Part shown: positions 50,018 through 59,400 of the stretch, piece by piece
Layout: each line of letters starts with the position of its first letter
Position numbering within the stretch: the first letter of the stretch is position 1
Origin: an uncultured Lachnospiraceae bacterium
GTDB taxonomy: Bacteria > Bacillota > Clostridia > Lachnospirales > Lachnospiraceae
Direction: 5' to 3'
Assembly: GCA_902780405.1 (NCBI GenBank)
Contig: CACZFI010000005.1
Location: forward strand, 1-64,000
Length of the DNA stretch: 64,000 bases
Notes under the pieces: generated by a model
Seen by the model: only the letters and a program-made list of their open reading frames with translations
The model's database searches: none
What the model was told of the DNA's origin: nothing
Program-made: the position numbers and the translations under genes

Positions 50018-51208
50018 ATGAAAATCAAACCGGAATGGTACAACAAACGATGGGTGGGAAACATGATCATAGTCTGTGTCGGGATCCTGCTCTTTGTGAT
50101 TCTGGAACATCTGGGCGTGTTCTGGAGAGGACTCGGCGTATTCTTTAAGTTCCTCCGCCCGGTTGTGATCGGTGTGGGTATCGCCTACGTATTGGATCCG
50201 CTTGCGAATCTGTTTGAGAAGCGGATTTTTGACGGGATCAAATCCGAGAATGCCAGACGGATCACGGCAGTGACGGCCTCCCTGATCCTGCTGGTTCTGC
50301 TGCTTGTCACACTGGCGGTTTCGCTTGTACCCCAGATCGCGGCCAGCATCACCATGTTTGTGGACAATCTGGATAATTACTCGAAGCAGTTTTCCAAATT
50401 CATCGGCAACCTGCAGAACTTCCACGGCGGCTTGCCCGTAGATTTGAGCAATATCGCAAATTCCCTCGAGTCGGGTATGAACAACGTGATCTCAGCGATC
50501 TCTGCCAACAGAGAAAAGATCATCTCCGCATCCTACGGCGTCGGCACAAGCCTGATGAACGGAGGACTCGGACTCATCCTTGCGATCTATTTCCTCTACG
50601 GAAAGAAGTCGATCAAGGACGGCCTGCGCCGGTTCTTCAAAGCGGTATTCACCAAAAAGCAGTACGCGGTGATGCATATGTTTTTCCGTCGATGCAATGC
50701 CATCATGGTCAGATATATTGCGTTTGATCTTGTGGACGGACTGATCGTCGGTATCGTGAACTGGATCTTTATGATGCTCACGGGTATGCCTTATGCGGTG
50801 CTTGTATCCGTGGTCGTAGGCGTTACGAACTTAGCGCCCACTTTCGGTCCTATGGCCGGTGCTGTGATCGGCGGATTCATCCTCTTCCTGGCGAATCCCT
50901 GGCACGCATTTTTCTTCCTGCTTTTTACTGCGGGTCTGCAGACAGTGGATGCCTACATCCTGAAGCCGAAGCTTTTCGGTAATCAGCTCGGAGCATCTCC
51001 GATCCTGATCCTTGTCTTTATCATCGTGGGCGGAAGAATCTTCGGTGTGATGGGCGTGCTGCTTTCCATACCCTGCGCTGCTATTCTCGATTTCATGTAT
51101 CATGAGTTCTTCATCGAGAAGATCGAAGAGAGAAAGAAACGCCGTGAAGCCCTGGAACAACAGGCCGAATCCAAGGAAAAAAAACAGACGGCGGAACAGG
51201 AATCATAA
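50018..51208 (+). CDS. AI-2E family transporter (TqsA-like permease)
   Basis: 396 residues. Six to eight membrane helices with the family pattern: two N-terminal helices, a long amphipathic segment (about 115-165), and a C-terminal group with NLAPTFGPMAGAVIGGF (about 270-286) and ILVFIIVGGRIFGVMGVLLSIP (about 329-350). The C-terminus is Lys/Glu-rich and cytoplasmic. Members export autoinducer-2 or other small molecules or sodium; the substrate cannot be told here. Ribosome site GAGGAGAAAG lies before ATG 50018, 26 nt after xylB, possibly in the same transcript. Confidence 0.92.
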   Translation: MKIKPEWYNKRWVGNMIIVCVGILLFVILEHLGVFWRGLGVFFKFLRPVVIGVGIAYVLDPLANLFEKRIFDGIKSENARRITAVTASLILLVLLLVTLAVSLVPQIAASITMFVDNLDNYSKQFSKFIGNLQNFHGGLPVDLSNIANSLESGMNNVISAISANREKIISASYGVGTSLMNGGLGLILAIYFLYGKKSIKDGLRRFFKAVFTKKQYAVMHMFFRRCNAIMVRYIAFDLVDGLIVGIVNWIFMMLTGMPYAVLVSVVVGVTNLAPTFGPMAGAVIGGFILFLANPWHAFFFLLFTAGLQTVDAYILKPKLFGNQLGASPILILVFIIVGGRIFGVMGVLLSIPCAAILDFMYHEFFIEKIEERKKRREALEQQAESKEKKQTAEQES

Positions 51209-51295
51209 TTTTTTAAAAAATTTCCATAAATGTTTTCACCCGGTGCGTATCTATAGCAGATGCAAAACAAAACACCTGATAAGGGAGGAAACATT

Positions 51296-52507
51296 ATGAA
51301 GAAATTAAACATCATAAAAAAGAAGACAGCGATTTTTGCACTTGCATGTGCGGTGCTTACCGGCTGTGTCGGCTGCGGCAAGAAGGAAAGCAGCTTTGAG
51401 GATTTCGGAAACAGATCCGCACGCGAAGAAGTAAACTACGAGTCCACGGAGGCTTATAGCGAACCCGCGGCGGAGAACGATTACAGCTACGGCGCTGAGG
51501 AATCCGATGAAAGAAGCTCCTTTGCGATCGATGCTTCTGCAGCAGAGGCTGCGGGACCGGAATTCAAGGGACAGCTTTCCGGTACCGGAAGCGGCGCAAA
51601 CCACGAAATAAATCCGGAGGCAACCAATACCCTTACCGCCATCGAGAAGGATAAGCTGGTATTTCGTTGCAATCTGGAGTTTGAGACGCTGGATTACAAC
51701 ACCTCTTTGGACAAGGTGCATCAGCTGATCCAAAACTACAACGGTTTTGTGGAGTTTGAGGATGTAAGCACCGAGCCCGGATACAGGGACGGCAAGACCT
51801 ACTACAGTTACAGAGCGACCATCCGCGTTCCCTCCGCAAGCTTCGACTCCTTCGTAAATGAGACCGGTGATATCGGAGAGCTGATCAGCAAGAATCAAAA
51901 CGTTGATAATTTCTCCAAAGAGTACTCGGATCTTTCGGCGGAACTTGAGGTGCTCGAGACAAAGTACCAGAGCTACCTTGAGATGATGAAGGAAGCCAAA
52001 AGCCTTGACGATATGGAGACACTCCTGATGCTTGATGACAGGATCACCGAGGTGGAGGTTCAGATCAGCCAGATCAAGAGACGCATGAACACCATCGACA
52101 ACGATGTGGCATACAGCTACGTGAGCATCAACATCCGCGAGGTGCAGAAGTATGAGGAAGCACCGGCAGAGACCTTCGGTGACAGAATCGGAAGAGCGCT
52201 CCGCGACGGATGGGAGACCTTCCGCGCAGGCTGCGAGGACTTTGCGGTAGACTTTACCGAGAACCTTCCCAGAATCATCATCACCTTGGTGATCGTCCTT
52301 CTGACCTGGTTCCTGCTCGTGAGAAGAATCCTTCGCGCACTCGGCGTACCGACACTCAAGCAGATGCGGAAGAACAGCAAGATGAGAAAAGAGATGAAGA
52401 AGGCGCAGGCAGCAGCACCCGAAGCGCCCGCGACAGAAGCCCCCGTGGCAGAGCCTCCTGCACAGCAGCCCACCGAGGCAGCAGGATCCGCGGATCAGAA
52501 TCAGTAA
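51296..52507 (+). CDS. DUF4349 domain lipoprotein
   Basis: 403 residues. Signal peptide with lipobox LTGC (Cys24), so it is lipid-anchored outside. Residues about 120-300 match DUF4349: LVFRCNLEFETLDYN, then YNGFVEFED, ATIRVPSASFDSFV, and the coiled stretch DLSAELEVLETKYQSYLEM, then VEVQISQIKRRMNTIDN. One transmembrane helix (about 325-347, IIITLVIVLLTWFLLV) is followed by a Lys-rich then Ala/Pro/Glu-rich cytoplasmic tail. The family is uncharacterised. GGGAGG precedes ATG 51296; earlier in-frame starts have no ribosome site. A bidirectional terminator follows. Confidence 0.9.
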   Translation: MKKLNIIKKKTAIFALACAVLTGCVGCGKKESSFEDFGNRSAREEVNYESTEAYSEPAAENDYSYGAEESDERSSFAIDASAAEAAGPEFKGQLSGTGSGANHEINPEATNTLTAIEKDKLVFRCNLEFETLDYNTSLDKVHQLIQNYNGFVEFEDVSTEPGYRDGKTYYSYRATIRVPSASFDSFVNETGDIGELISKNQNVDNFSKEYSDLSAELEVLETKYQSYLEMMKEAKSLDDMETLLMLDDRITEVEVQISQIKRRMNTIDNDVAYSYVSINIREVQKYEEAPAETFGDRIGRALRDGWETFRAGCEDFAVDFTENLPRIIITLVIVLLTWFLLVRRILRALGVPTLKQMRKNSKMRKEMKKAQAAAPEAPATEAPVAEPPAQQPTEAAGSADQNQ

Positions 52508-52514
52508 ATAAACA

Positions 52515-52546
52515 AAAAAGACAGCGGACAAATGTCCGCTGTCTTT
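52515..52546. terminator. Bidirectional rho-independent terminator
   Basis: AAAAGACAGCGGACA, loop AA, TGTCCGCTGTCTTTT: a 15-bp perfect stem with A-run and T-run on opposite sides. It serves the DUF4349 gene and the convergent dehydrogenase gene. Confidence 0.95.
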
Positions 52547-52550
52547 TGAT

Positions 52551-53513
52551 TTAAGTAAGTTTGTTTAAACTGCCGCCGGAGAGGTAGGACTTTAAGTTCT
52601 CTGCGACAGTCTCGATGAGTCTCGTGCGCGCTTCGATGCTGGCCCAGGCGATGTGGGGCGTGATGCAGATGTTCGGCGCGGTAAGAAGCGGGTTATCCTC
52701 GGCCATCGGCTCGGAAGAGACCACGTCTGCCGCGGCCGCGGACACCTTGCCGGAGGAAAGTGCTGCCGCAAGATCCGCCTCGTTGATCAGACCGCCGCGG
52801 GATACATTGACAATGATCACACCGTCCTTCATGCAGTCGATGGTTTCCTTTCGGATCAGTTCGGCGGTTGCGTCCGTCATCGGGCAGTGGAGGCTTATAA
52901 CATCCGAGGATCGCAACACTTCGTCGGTTGTTACGAAGGAGAGCTTACCTCCTGCGTCGGATGCATACTTTTCCGGGTGCGCCGTAGAAACAAGCACCTG
53001 CATGCCGAAGGCCTTCGCGATCTCGGCAACGCGTCTGCCAATGTTGCCGTAGCCGACGATGCCGATGGTCTTTCCGTAAAGCTCCGTCACGGGAGCAAGC
53101 CAGTAGCAGAAGGTATCGGACTTCACCCAGTCGCCGGACTTGACGCTTTGGTTGTGCAGGCCGATTTTGCTTGCACACTCGATGATGAATCCCCAGGCGA
53201 GCTGCGCAACGGATTCGGTGCTGTAAGCGGGTACGTAGGTCACCGTGACGCCGTGCTTTTTTGCTTCCTCGATATCGATCACGTTGTAGCCGGTGGCGCA
53301 TACGCCGATGTATTTGAGGTTCGGGAGACGGTCAAAGGTCTCCTTGTCGAAGATGACTTTGTTGGAAAAAACCACTTCCGCATCACCGATGTGTTCGTAC
53401 TTATCGGCTTCGGTCGTGTTGCCGTAGATGGTGGTCTCCATCACGGATGTGATAGGTTCGAGTGACAGATCGCCGCGGTTTACCGCGTCGCCCTCCAAAT
53501 AGACTGCTTTCAT
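52551..53513 (-). CDS. D-2-hydroxyacid dehydrogenase (glycerate dehydrogenase-like)
   Basis: 320 residues, the family length. NAD(H)-dependent reduction of 2-keto acids such as hydroxypyruvate. The Rossmann motif GYGNIGRRVAE (about 151-161), the ISLHCPMTDATAELI segment (about 202-216), the catalytic Arg in VNVSRGGLINEADL (about 232-245), Glu in the EPMAEDNP region, and His in ITPHIAWAS (about 284-292) are visible. ATG 53513 has GGAGGG 3-4 nt upstream. The gene has its own strong promoter with a palindrome across the -35. With the glycerate kinase it could handle hydroxypyruvate/glycerate, but the substrate is inferred. Confidence 0.9.
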   Translation of the reverse strand: MKAVYLEGDAVNRGDLSLEPITSVMETTIYGNTTEADKYEHIGDAEVVFSNKVIFDKETFDRLPNLKYIGVCATGYNVIDIEEAKKHGVTVTYVPAYSTESVAQLAWGFIIECASKIGLHNQSVKSGDWVKSDTFCYWLAPVTELYGKTIGIVGYGNIGRRVAEIAKAFGMQVLVSTAHPEKYASDAGGKLSFVTTDEVLRSSDVISLHCPMTDATAELIRKETIDCMKDGVIIVNVSRGGLINEADLAAALSSGKVSAAAADVVSSEPMAEDNPLLTAPNICITPHIAWASIEARTRLIETVAENLKSYLSGGSLNKLT

Positions 53514-53542
53514 AATCCCTCCGAAAAATCTTTGATGCTTCA

Positions 53543-53571
53543 AGTATAATCGCACTTTCGACCGCATGCAA
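53543..53571 (-). promoter_or_regulatory. SigA promoter of the dehydrogenase with an operator palindrome
   Basis: Minus strand TTGCAT (53571-53566), 17 bp, TATACT (53548-53543). A perfect inverted repeat CGCATGCAAGCATGCG at 53563-53578 lies across the -35. Confidence 0.75.
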
Positions 53572-53612
53572 GCATGCGTAACAATTTTGTAATGTGGGCA
53601 GGCACCTTTTTG

Positions 53613-53621
53613 TGGTATAAT
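53613..53621 (+). promoter_or_regulatory. Extended -10 promoter of the SCP2-like gene
   Basis: TGG-TATAAT, with TATAAT at 53616-53621, 37 nt before ATG 53658. No clear -35. Confidence 0.6.
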
Positions 53622-53657
53622 GGGTGTGCAGTTATTTTTTGCGAAGGAGGATTGACG

Positions 53658-53978
53658 ATGACTTTCGAAGAAATTGTATCAAAGACACGTGAGGTTGCAG
53701 CGGGTACGGATGTGTCCGGTATCGACTTTCTTGCGGTACAGTGCAACTTGACGGGGGATAACGGCGGTGTATTCTACGTGGAGGTGAAGGACGGAAAGAC
53801 TTCCGTGGAACCTTACGAGTACTACGACAGAAACTGTGCCATCACGATGAAGGCTGACAACTTCATCAAACTCGCGCAGGGCAAACTCGATCCCGTTGCC
53901 GCATTCACCCTGGGCAAGCTCAAGGTGGACGGCGATATCGGCAAGGCTGTCGAGTTCGGAAAACTCTTTAAAAAGTAA
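53658..53978 (+). CDS. SCP2 sterol-carrier-like domain protein
   Basis: 106 residues, a single SCP2-type fold. Landmarks are VFYVEVKDGKTSVEP (strands), the MKADNFIKLAQGKLDPVAAFTLGKLKVDGDIGKAVEFGKLFKK C-terminal run with the GKLDP...GKLKVDGD pattern, and the terminal Lys pair. Such proteins bind lipids or other hydrophobic molecules; the ligand in bacteria is unknown. AAGGAGG is 8 nt before ATG 53658. It is monocistronic between an extended -10 promoter and a strong terminator. Confidence 0.9.
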   Translation: MTFEEIVSKTREVAAGTDVSGIDFLAVQCNLTGDNGGVFYVEVKDGKTSVEPYEYYDRNCAITMKADNFIKLAQGKLDPVAAFTLGKLKVDGDIGKAVEFGKLFKK

Positions 53979-53992
53979 GAGTGTGCAACGTG

Positions 53993-54022
53993 AAAAAACA
54001 CTGTCCGCGGACAGTGTTTTTT
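53993..54022 (+). terminator. Rho-independent terminator
   Basis: AAAAAACACTGTCC, loop GC, GGACAGTGTTTTTT: a 14-bp perfect stem ending in a T-run. Confidence 0.95.
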
Positions 54023-54116
54023 AGTTATAATTCCGATAAAAATACCATAGAATTGTAATACAAATTCTGCGCAAGGGAATAGAATAGGCAAAACAAATTC
54101 GGAAAGGGGTGATCCT

Positions 54117-55481
54117 ATGAGCGATGTGCTGGATATGACAGAGGGACGCGTAAGATCCCAGATCTTAAGCTTTTTCTTCCCGATGCTCCTCACAAATATG
54201 CTGCAACAACTTTATACGTTCGTTGATACCATGATCGTGGGAAAAGGCTTGGGTGATGATCCGCTTGCGGCCGTCGGCAACATGGGATCACTTACTTTTT
54301 TGATCATCGGATTCTCTGTGGGACTTGCGAACGGATTCTCCGTGATCATTGCCCAGTATTTCGGGGCCAAGCAGTTTGACAAATTGAGACACAGCCTTGC
54401 TGCGACGATCAAACTTTGCGTGATCATCGCGGCCGGACTTACCGTATTTTCTCTTGTGATGCTCCCAACGGCGCTTGACATTTTGCGCACGGATCCGTTG
54501 ATCGTGGGAGACAGTCTGACCTACGGCAGGATCATCTTCGGCGGACTCTTTGCGACTATTGCATATAATATGAGCGCATTTGTCTTAAGATCCTTCGGCG
54601 ACAGCAAGACACCGCTTCGTGCGATCATCGTATCGTCCGTGATGAACATTTTCCTGGACTGGTTTTTCATCTTCGTATTAAAGACCGGTGTGGAGGGCGC
54701 TGCCATTGCGACGATCTTCTCGCAGCTGGTTTCCGCCTGGATCTGTATCAAAAGGATCGTATCCGTGGAGTTTGCCAAGCTTTCCCGCGAGGATTTTACA
54801 AATCCTCCGTCTGTCTACGGACTGCTGATGAAGAACGGAATTCCCATGGCGTGCATGAATTCTATTACCGCTGTGGGCTGTATGGTGGTACAATACTTTG
54901 TGAACGGACTCGGTGTGGATTACACCACGTCTTACGCAGCCTGCACCAAGTACCTGAATCTCTTTATGCAGCCGGCTTGTACCTCCGGCAGTGCGATGTC
55001 CGCATTCACGGGACAGAACACCGGCGCGGGACGATTTGACCGCGTGAAGGAAGGACTCTATGTCTGCGTGCGTATCTCTTTGGTGGCTTATGTGCTGCTC
55101 GGCTCGGTGATGGTCTTCTTCCCTCGCTTCCTGGCGGGGCTTTTGATCAACGAAGAGGCATCCATCCGCTATGCATGTCAGTATCTGCCAATCTGCGGCG
55201 TCGCTTTGATCGGTGTGGATCTGCTCTTCGTCTTCCGAAGCGCTGTACAGGGTATGGGTTATCCCTTCGTACCCATGTGCTCCGGCATCATGGAGATGGT
55301 GATGCGTGTCGGTATCATCATCGCATTTGTTGGCCCGATCGGATTTCGGGCGACGGCGTTTGCCGAGGCGGGTGCATGGGTTGTGGCGCTACTTATGAAC
55401 ATGATCGCATTCGTTCGCGTACTGCGAAGCAAAATGTATCCGAACCGATATCCGTTTTTTGTAAAAACAGTAAAGGAGTGA
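54117..55481 (+). CDS. MATE family efflux transporter
   Basis: 454 residues with twelve membrane helices, the MATE size. Antiporter that exports drugs or metabolites against Na+ or H+. Typical pieces are the N-terminal PMLLTNMLQQLYTFVDTMIVGKGLG, AAVGNMGSLTFLIIGFSVGLANGFSVI, QNTGAGRFDRVKEGL in the middle loop, and the second-half helices. GGAAAGGGGTG lies 5 nt before ATG 54117. The alpha/beta hydrolase gene starts 5 nt after its stop with a ribosome site inside the last codons, so the pair is coupled. The hydrolase might process the exported compound. Confidence 0.95.
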   Translation: MSDVLDMTEGRVRSQILSFFFPMLLTNMLQQLYTFVDTMIVGKGLGDDPLAAVGNMGSLTFLIIGFSVGLANGFSVIIAQYFGAKQFDKLRHSLAATIKLCVIIAAGLTVFSLVMLPTALDILRTDPLIVGDSLTYGRIIFGGLFATIAYNMSAFVLRSFGDSKTPLRAIIVSSVMNIFLDWFFIFVLKTGVEGAAIATIFSQLVSAWICIKRIVSVEFAKLSREDFTNPPSVYGLLMKNGIPMACMNSITAVGCMVVQYFVNGLGVDYTTSYAACTKYLNLFMQPACTSGSAMSAFTGQNTGAGRFDRVKEGLYVCVRISLVAYVLLGSVMVFFPRFLAGLLINEEASIRYACQYLPICGVALIGVDLLFVFRSAVQGMGYPFVPMCSGIMEMVMRVGIIIAFVGPIGFRATAFAEAGAWVVALLMNMIAFVRVLRSKMYPNRYPFFVKTVKE

Positions 55482-55486
55482 GGCTT

Positions 55487-56359
55487 ATGTCACTATCCGG
55501 ATGGATGTTTAAGAAGGCTTGCACAAGATCCGACAGGAAGAGAGATGCCGGACTTACCGTACCGGAGGAACTCACCGTTGTGCGTGATATCCGCTATGGC
55601 AGGGATCCGAAGGACAATACACTCGATGTGTGCTATCCCACGGACCGGGAGCAGGGGAAACTTCCTGTGATCATCAATGTGCACGGCGGCGGCTATGTAT
55701 ACGGATCCAAGGATCTGTATCAGTACTATGCGGCGGATCTTGCCATGCGGGGCTTCGCTGTCGTAACCTTTAACTACAAACTTGCGCCTGCGGCGATATT
55801 TCCGTCGCCCTTGCGCGATCTCAATCTGGTGATCGGGTGGCTTGTTGCGAATGCGGACACATATCATCTCGATATGAACAATGTATTCATGGTGGGTGAC
55901 TCTGCGGGTGCGCAGATCGCAAGTCAGTATGCGACGATTTATTCCGATGCCGAATACAGAAAGATCATGCTTATGAAACGACCGAAGCTGCGGCTTGCCG
56001 GACTGGGGCTTGCATGCGGCATGTATGATCTGAAGAAGATGATAGAGAAGGAAGGTCCGAAGGGACTGGTTGCCGGGTATCTCGGCAGACATCCGGAGAA
56101 CTACGGGGAAATGCTTGATATCACGGAGCATATCGGTCCGGATTATCCGCCGGTCTATCTCTTCAGCGCCGGAGGAGATTTTCTCCTTGAGGAGCTTGAA
56201 CCGATGGAGAAACTGCTTACGGAACATGGGGTTCCGTGTGAAAGCCGCGTCTATGGAGATGAGCATACGGGACACGTATTTCACCTTGATATCCGAAGCG
56301 ATCTTGCGAAGGAAGCGAATGATGCCCAGACGGCATTTTTCAGAAAGTATATTGTCTAG
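55487..56359 (+). CDS. Alpha/beta hydrolase, HSL-type esterase
   Basis: 290 residues. The oxyanion motif is HGGGY (66-70), the nucleophile Ser139 is in GDSAGAQ, the acid is Asp231 in SAGGDFLLE, and the base is His263 in DEHTGHVF, all in the order of the hormone-sensitive-lipase esterase family. No signal peptide. Likely substrate: short-chain esters or lipophilic acetates. ATG 55487 follows AAAGGAGTGAGG; a longer in-frame start at 55175 would lie inside the MATE gene. Translational coupling to the MATE transporter suggests a joint role in detoxification. Confidence 0.92.
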   Translation: MSLSGWMFKKACTRSDRKRDAGLTVPEELTVVRDIRYGRDPKDNTLDVCYPTDREQGKLPVIINVHGGGYVYGSKDLYQYYAADLAMRGFAVVTFNYKLAPAAIFPSPLRDLNLVIGWLVANADTYHLDMNNVFMVGDSAGAQIASQYATIYSDAEYRKIMLMKRPKLRLAGLGLACGMYDLKKMIEKEGPKGLVAGYLGRHPENYGEMLDITEHIGPDYPPVYLFSAGGDFLLEELEPMEKLLTEHGVPCESRVYGDEHTGHVFHLDIRSDLAKEANDAQTAFFRKYIV

Positions 56360-56376
56360 AGAGGACCTACAAAAGT

Positions 56377-56406
56377 GTGTACGATACACGTGAAATATGG
56401 TATAAT
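56377..56406 (+). promoter_or_regulatory. Extended -10 promoter with a small operator-like palindrome
   Basis: TGG-TATAAT (56398-56406). The perfect inverted repeat GTGTACGATACAC at 56377-56389 sits where a -35 would be. The site lies 36 nt before ATG 56442. Confidence 0.6.
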
Positions 56407-56441
56407 ATAACGTGTTGTTGTATACGATGAAAGGACGCTCT

Positions 56442-59400
56442 ATGGCAGGAAGAAAGCGAATTGCCGTCCTGATCGGACAGGCAGATGAAGATAATCAGAA
56501 GCGGTTTATTACCGGCTTTTTAAAGCAGGCATTTTCCCATGATATGGACGCCTGTGTTTTTTCCATGTACAGAAAGTATCAGGATATGATCGAGCGTGAG
56601 AAGGGTGAGACCAACATCTTCCGCCTCTTTCGTCCCGATGTCTTTGATGGCGTGGTCTTCGTGAAAGACACGATCCAGACAAGCAATATCGCCGACGTGA
56701 TCGAGCATCAGCTGCACGAGTATTTTTCCGGACCTGTGCTTGTGATCGAGCGTGAAAGCGAATTTTTTGACTCTGTAATTACCGATGGATATGCATCTAT
56801 GGCGGCCGTGGTCCGTCACATGATCGAGGTCCATCATTTCAAGGATATAGCATTCTTAAACGGCAAGCGCTGGCATGAACACTCTATGCAGCGTCTTGCC
56901 GCTTTTCGTGATGAAATGGCGCAGCATGATCTTACCGTGGACGAGGATCGCATCTTTTACGGCGATTTCTGGTATAAGAGCGGTGAGGAGTGCGCCGACA
57001 AACTGATCTCTTCCGGGAAACTTCCCGAAGCTGTTGTATGTGCGAATGACGCCATGGCCATCGGTTTGTGCGAAGCCCTTGAGAAGCGTGGAATATCCAT
57101 TCCCGACCAGATCGCTGTCGCAAGTTACGATTCTACGGAAGAAGGACAGACTTCCCCGAAGACGATCACCTCCGCTGTGGTTCCCGCATTTGACTGCGGT
57201 TCCTATGCGGCGGATTATATGTACGCCAAATTCAGAGGCAGGGACATCGGCCCGTTCGAGACGCATCCGGATGTGGTCGTGGGCGAGAGCTGCGGATGTA
57301 AGACGATCACGATGCCGAGCCTTTCCAGAAAGCGTATGGAGTGGGCGACGGATATCTCTTCCGCGGGCTTTGATTCCGTGAACAACACCATGGCAGAGGA
57401 CGTGCAGTCTCAGACAAGCCTGGAGGATCTGATCCGCTTTGTATTCAACTATGCCTACCAGATCAAGGGCGCGGAGAGCTTCCACCTCTGTATCGCCGAA
57501 CCCTGGAAGAACATGGGGCATGATGCGAGTATTCATGTACGAAACGAGGGTTATCCCGAGCGCATGATCTATGCGGTGCGCTACAACAATACGCAGCAGG
57601 ATACCATTGTCGGGGTACAGGAGACATTTCCCACGAGTCAGATCCTGCCTGATCTGTACGAAAAAAGAGAGAAGCCGACGGCATACATTTTCACTCCGGT
57701 TTTCCACGAAAACGAGTGTTACGGCTACGCTGTCGTAAGCTACGGCAGTGTGCCGAGAAGTTATGACGATATATACAGACGCTGGGTGAACCTGGTCGCA
57801 AGAGGACTTGAGAGCACCCGCAGATACAATGTGATCCAGCTTTTGGATGAACAGGTGGGCAAGCTTCGCACCGGTAAATTTGCGGTGGGAGGAACACCCT
57901 ACGATCATCTCTCGACCGAGGAGAAGGAAATTTGCGATCTGGTTGAGAGGATTCTGGATGAGAACCTGTTAAACTACAGATTCCAGCCGATCGTGCGTGC
58001 TACCGACGGAGAGATCTATTCCTACGAGGCGTTGATGCGTGCGCGTACCGAGATTCCCGTGTCACCTCTTGATATCATCAAGTACTCCAATATCCTCGGA
58101 AGACTCCCCGACGTGGAGTATGCGACTTTTATGAACGTCCTGAACATTCTTGAACAGCACAGGGCGGACTTCGGTCGCGCGAAAGTCTTTATCAACAGTA
58201 TTCCGGGCGTGAAGATGGATGAAGACGATTACAACAAGATGGCGAAGCTCCTCGAGAAGAACGCAGACATTGCCGTGGTGGAGCTCACCGAGGAAGCGGA
58301 GCTTTCCGATGACGATCTGAACCAGTTAAAGGAATTCTTCCGAAAGCTGAATGTTGAGATCGCGGTTGACGACTACGGTACCGGTTACTCCAATGTCAGC
58401 AACCTGCTTCGCTATATGCCCAACTACGTAAAGATCGACCGCTCGCTGCTCTCCGACATACCGAACAAGCCGCAGAAGCAGCATTTCGTGCGTGAGATCA
58501 TAGACTTCTGCCATGACAACCATATCATGGCGCTTGCAGAGGGTGTGGAGACTTCCGAAGAATTAGAGATGGTGATCCACTTAGGCGCCGATCTGATCCA
58601 GGGATTCTATACCGCACGTCCCGAGATGGAGATCGTACCCTCCATTCCGGAAAGCATCAAGGCGGAGATCAAGCGCTTCCATCAGGAGCGCGTGGATGGC
58701 GTCTCAAAGCACATCTACGTAGCCGGAAGGACCAACCGTGTAACCCTCTCCGCACTGGTGAAGGGACACTATACCGATATGGTGGTGGGCAAGGACACAC
58801 CGGTTTACAAGGATATCACGGTGGTCGGTACGCCGCAGGTTTCCACGGGCGTCCACCTTACGGTGATGCAGGATTACTCGGGTATCATCACCCTCGAGAA
58901 TGCCTACCTTTCCAACGAAAAGAACCGACCGGTCATCGAGATCGGCGAGAACAGTGATGTCACCCTGGTACTTGTGGGTGAGAATGTACTAAACAATGCC
59001 GGTATTCATGTGCCGGAAAGCTCGACCCTCCGGATCGAGGGCGACGGCAGCCTGAAGATTCACCTGAACACTTCCGACAGCTATGGCATCGGAGCGGATG
59101 CCAAGAGCAGACACGGCAAGCTGATCTTCAGACAGAACGGACAGATTGCCATCTCCGTGAACGGAAGACGCGGCGTGTGCATCGGCTCCGGACTGGGAGG
59201 CCCGATTTCCGTCGAGGCCGGTCAGTATTTGTTTGACGGAGGCAGCGCAACCTGCGTGGGCGTCGGTTCCTACACGGGAGACGCGAAGATCACCGTTGCA
59301 AACTGCCTGCTTGAGTCGGAGCTCTCGGCGACCGAGGGCGTCTGCGTCGGCTCCATCGAAGGCGATGTCGACGTCACGATCAAGAGTACCTTCTTCAAGA

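Noticed and set aside
51305..52531. 408-codon minus-strand frame
   Set aside because: Opposite the DUF4349 lipoprotein gene and running across the terminator; composition typical of an antisense shadow.
56856..57908. 350-codon minus-strand frame
   Set aside because: Opposite the sensor part of the EAL fusion gene; no recognisable domain.
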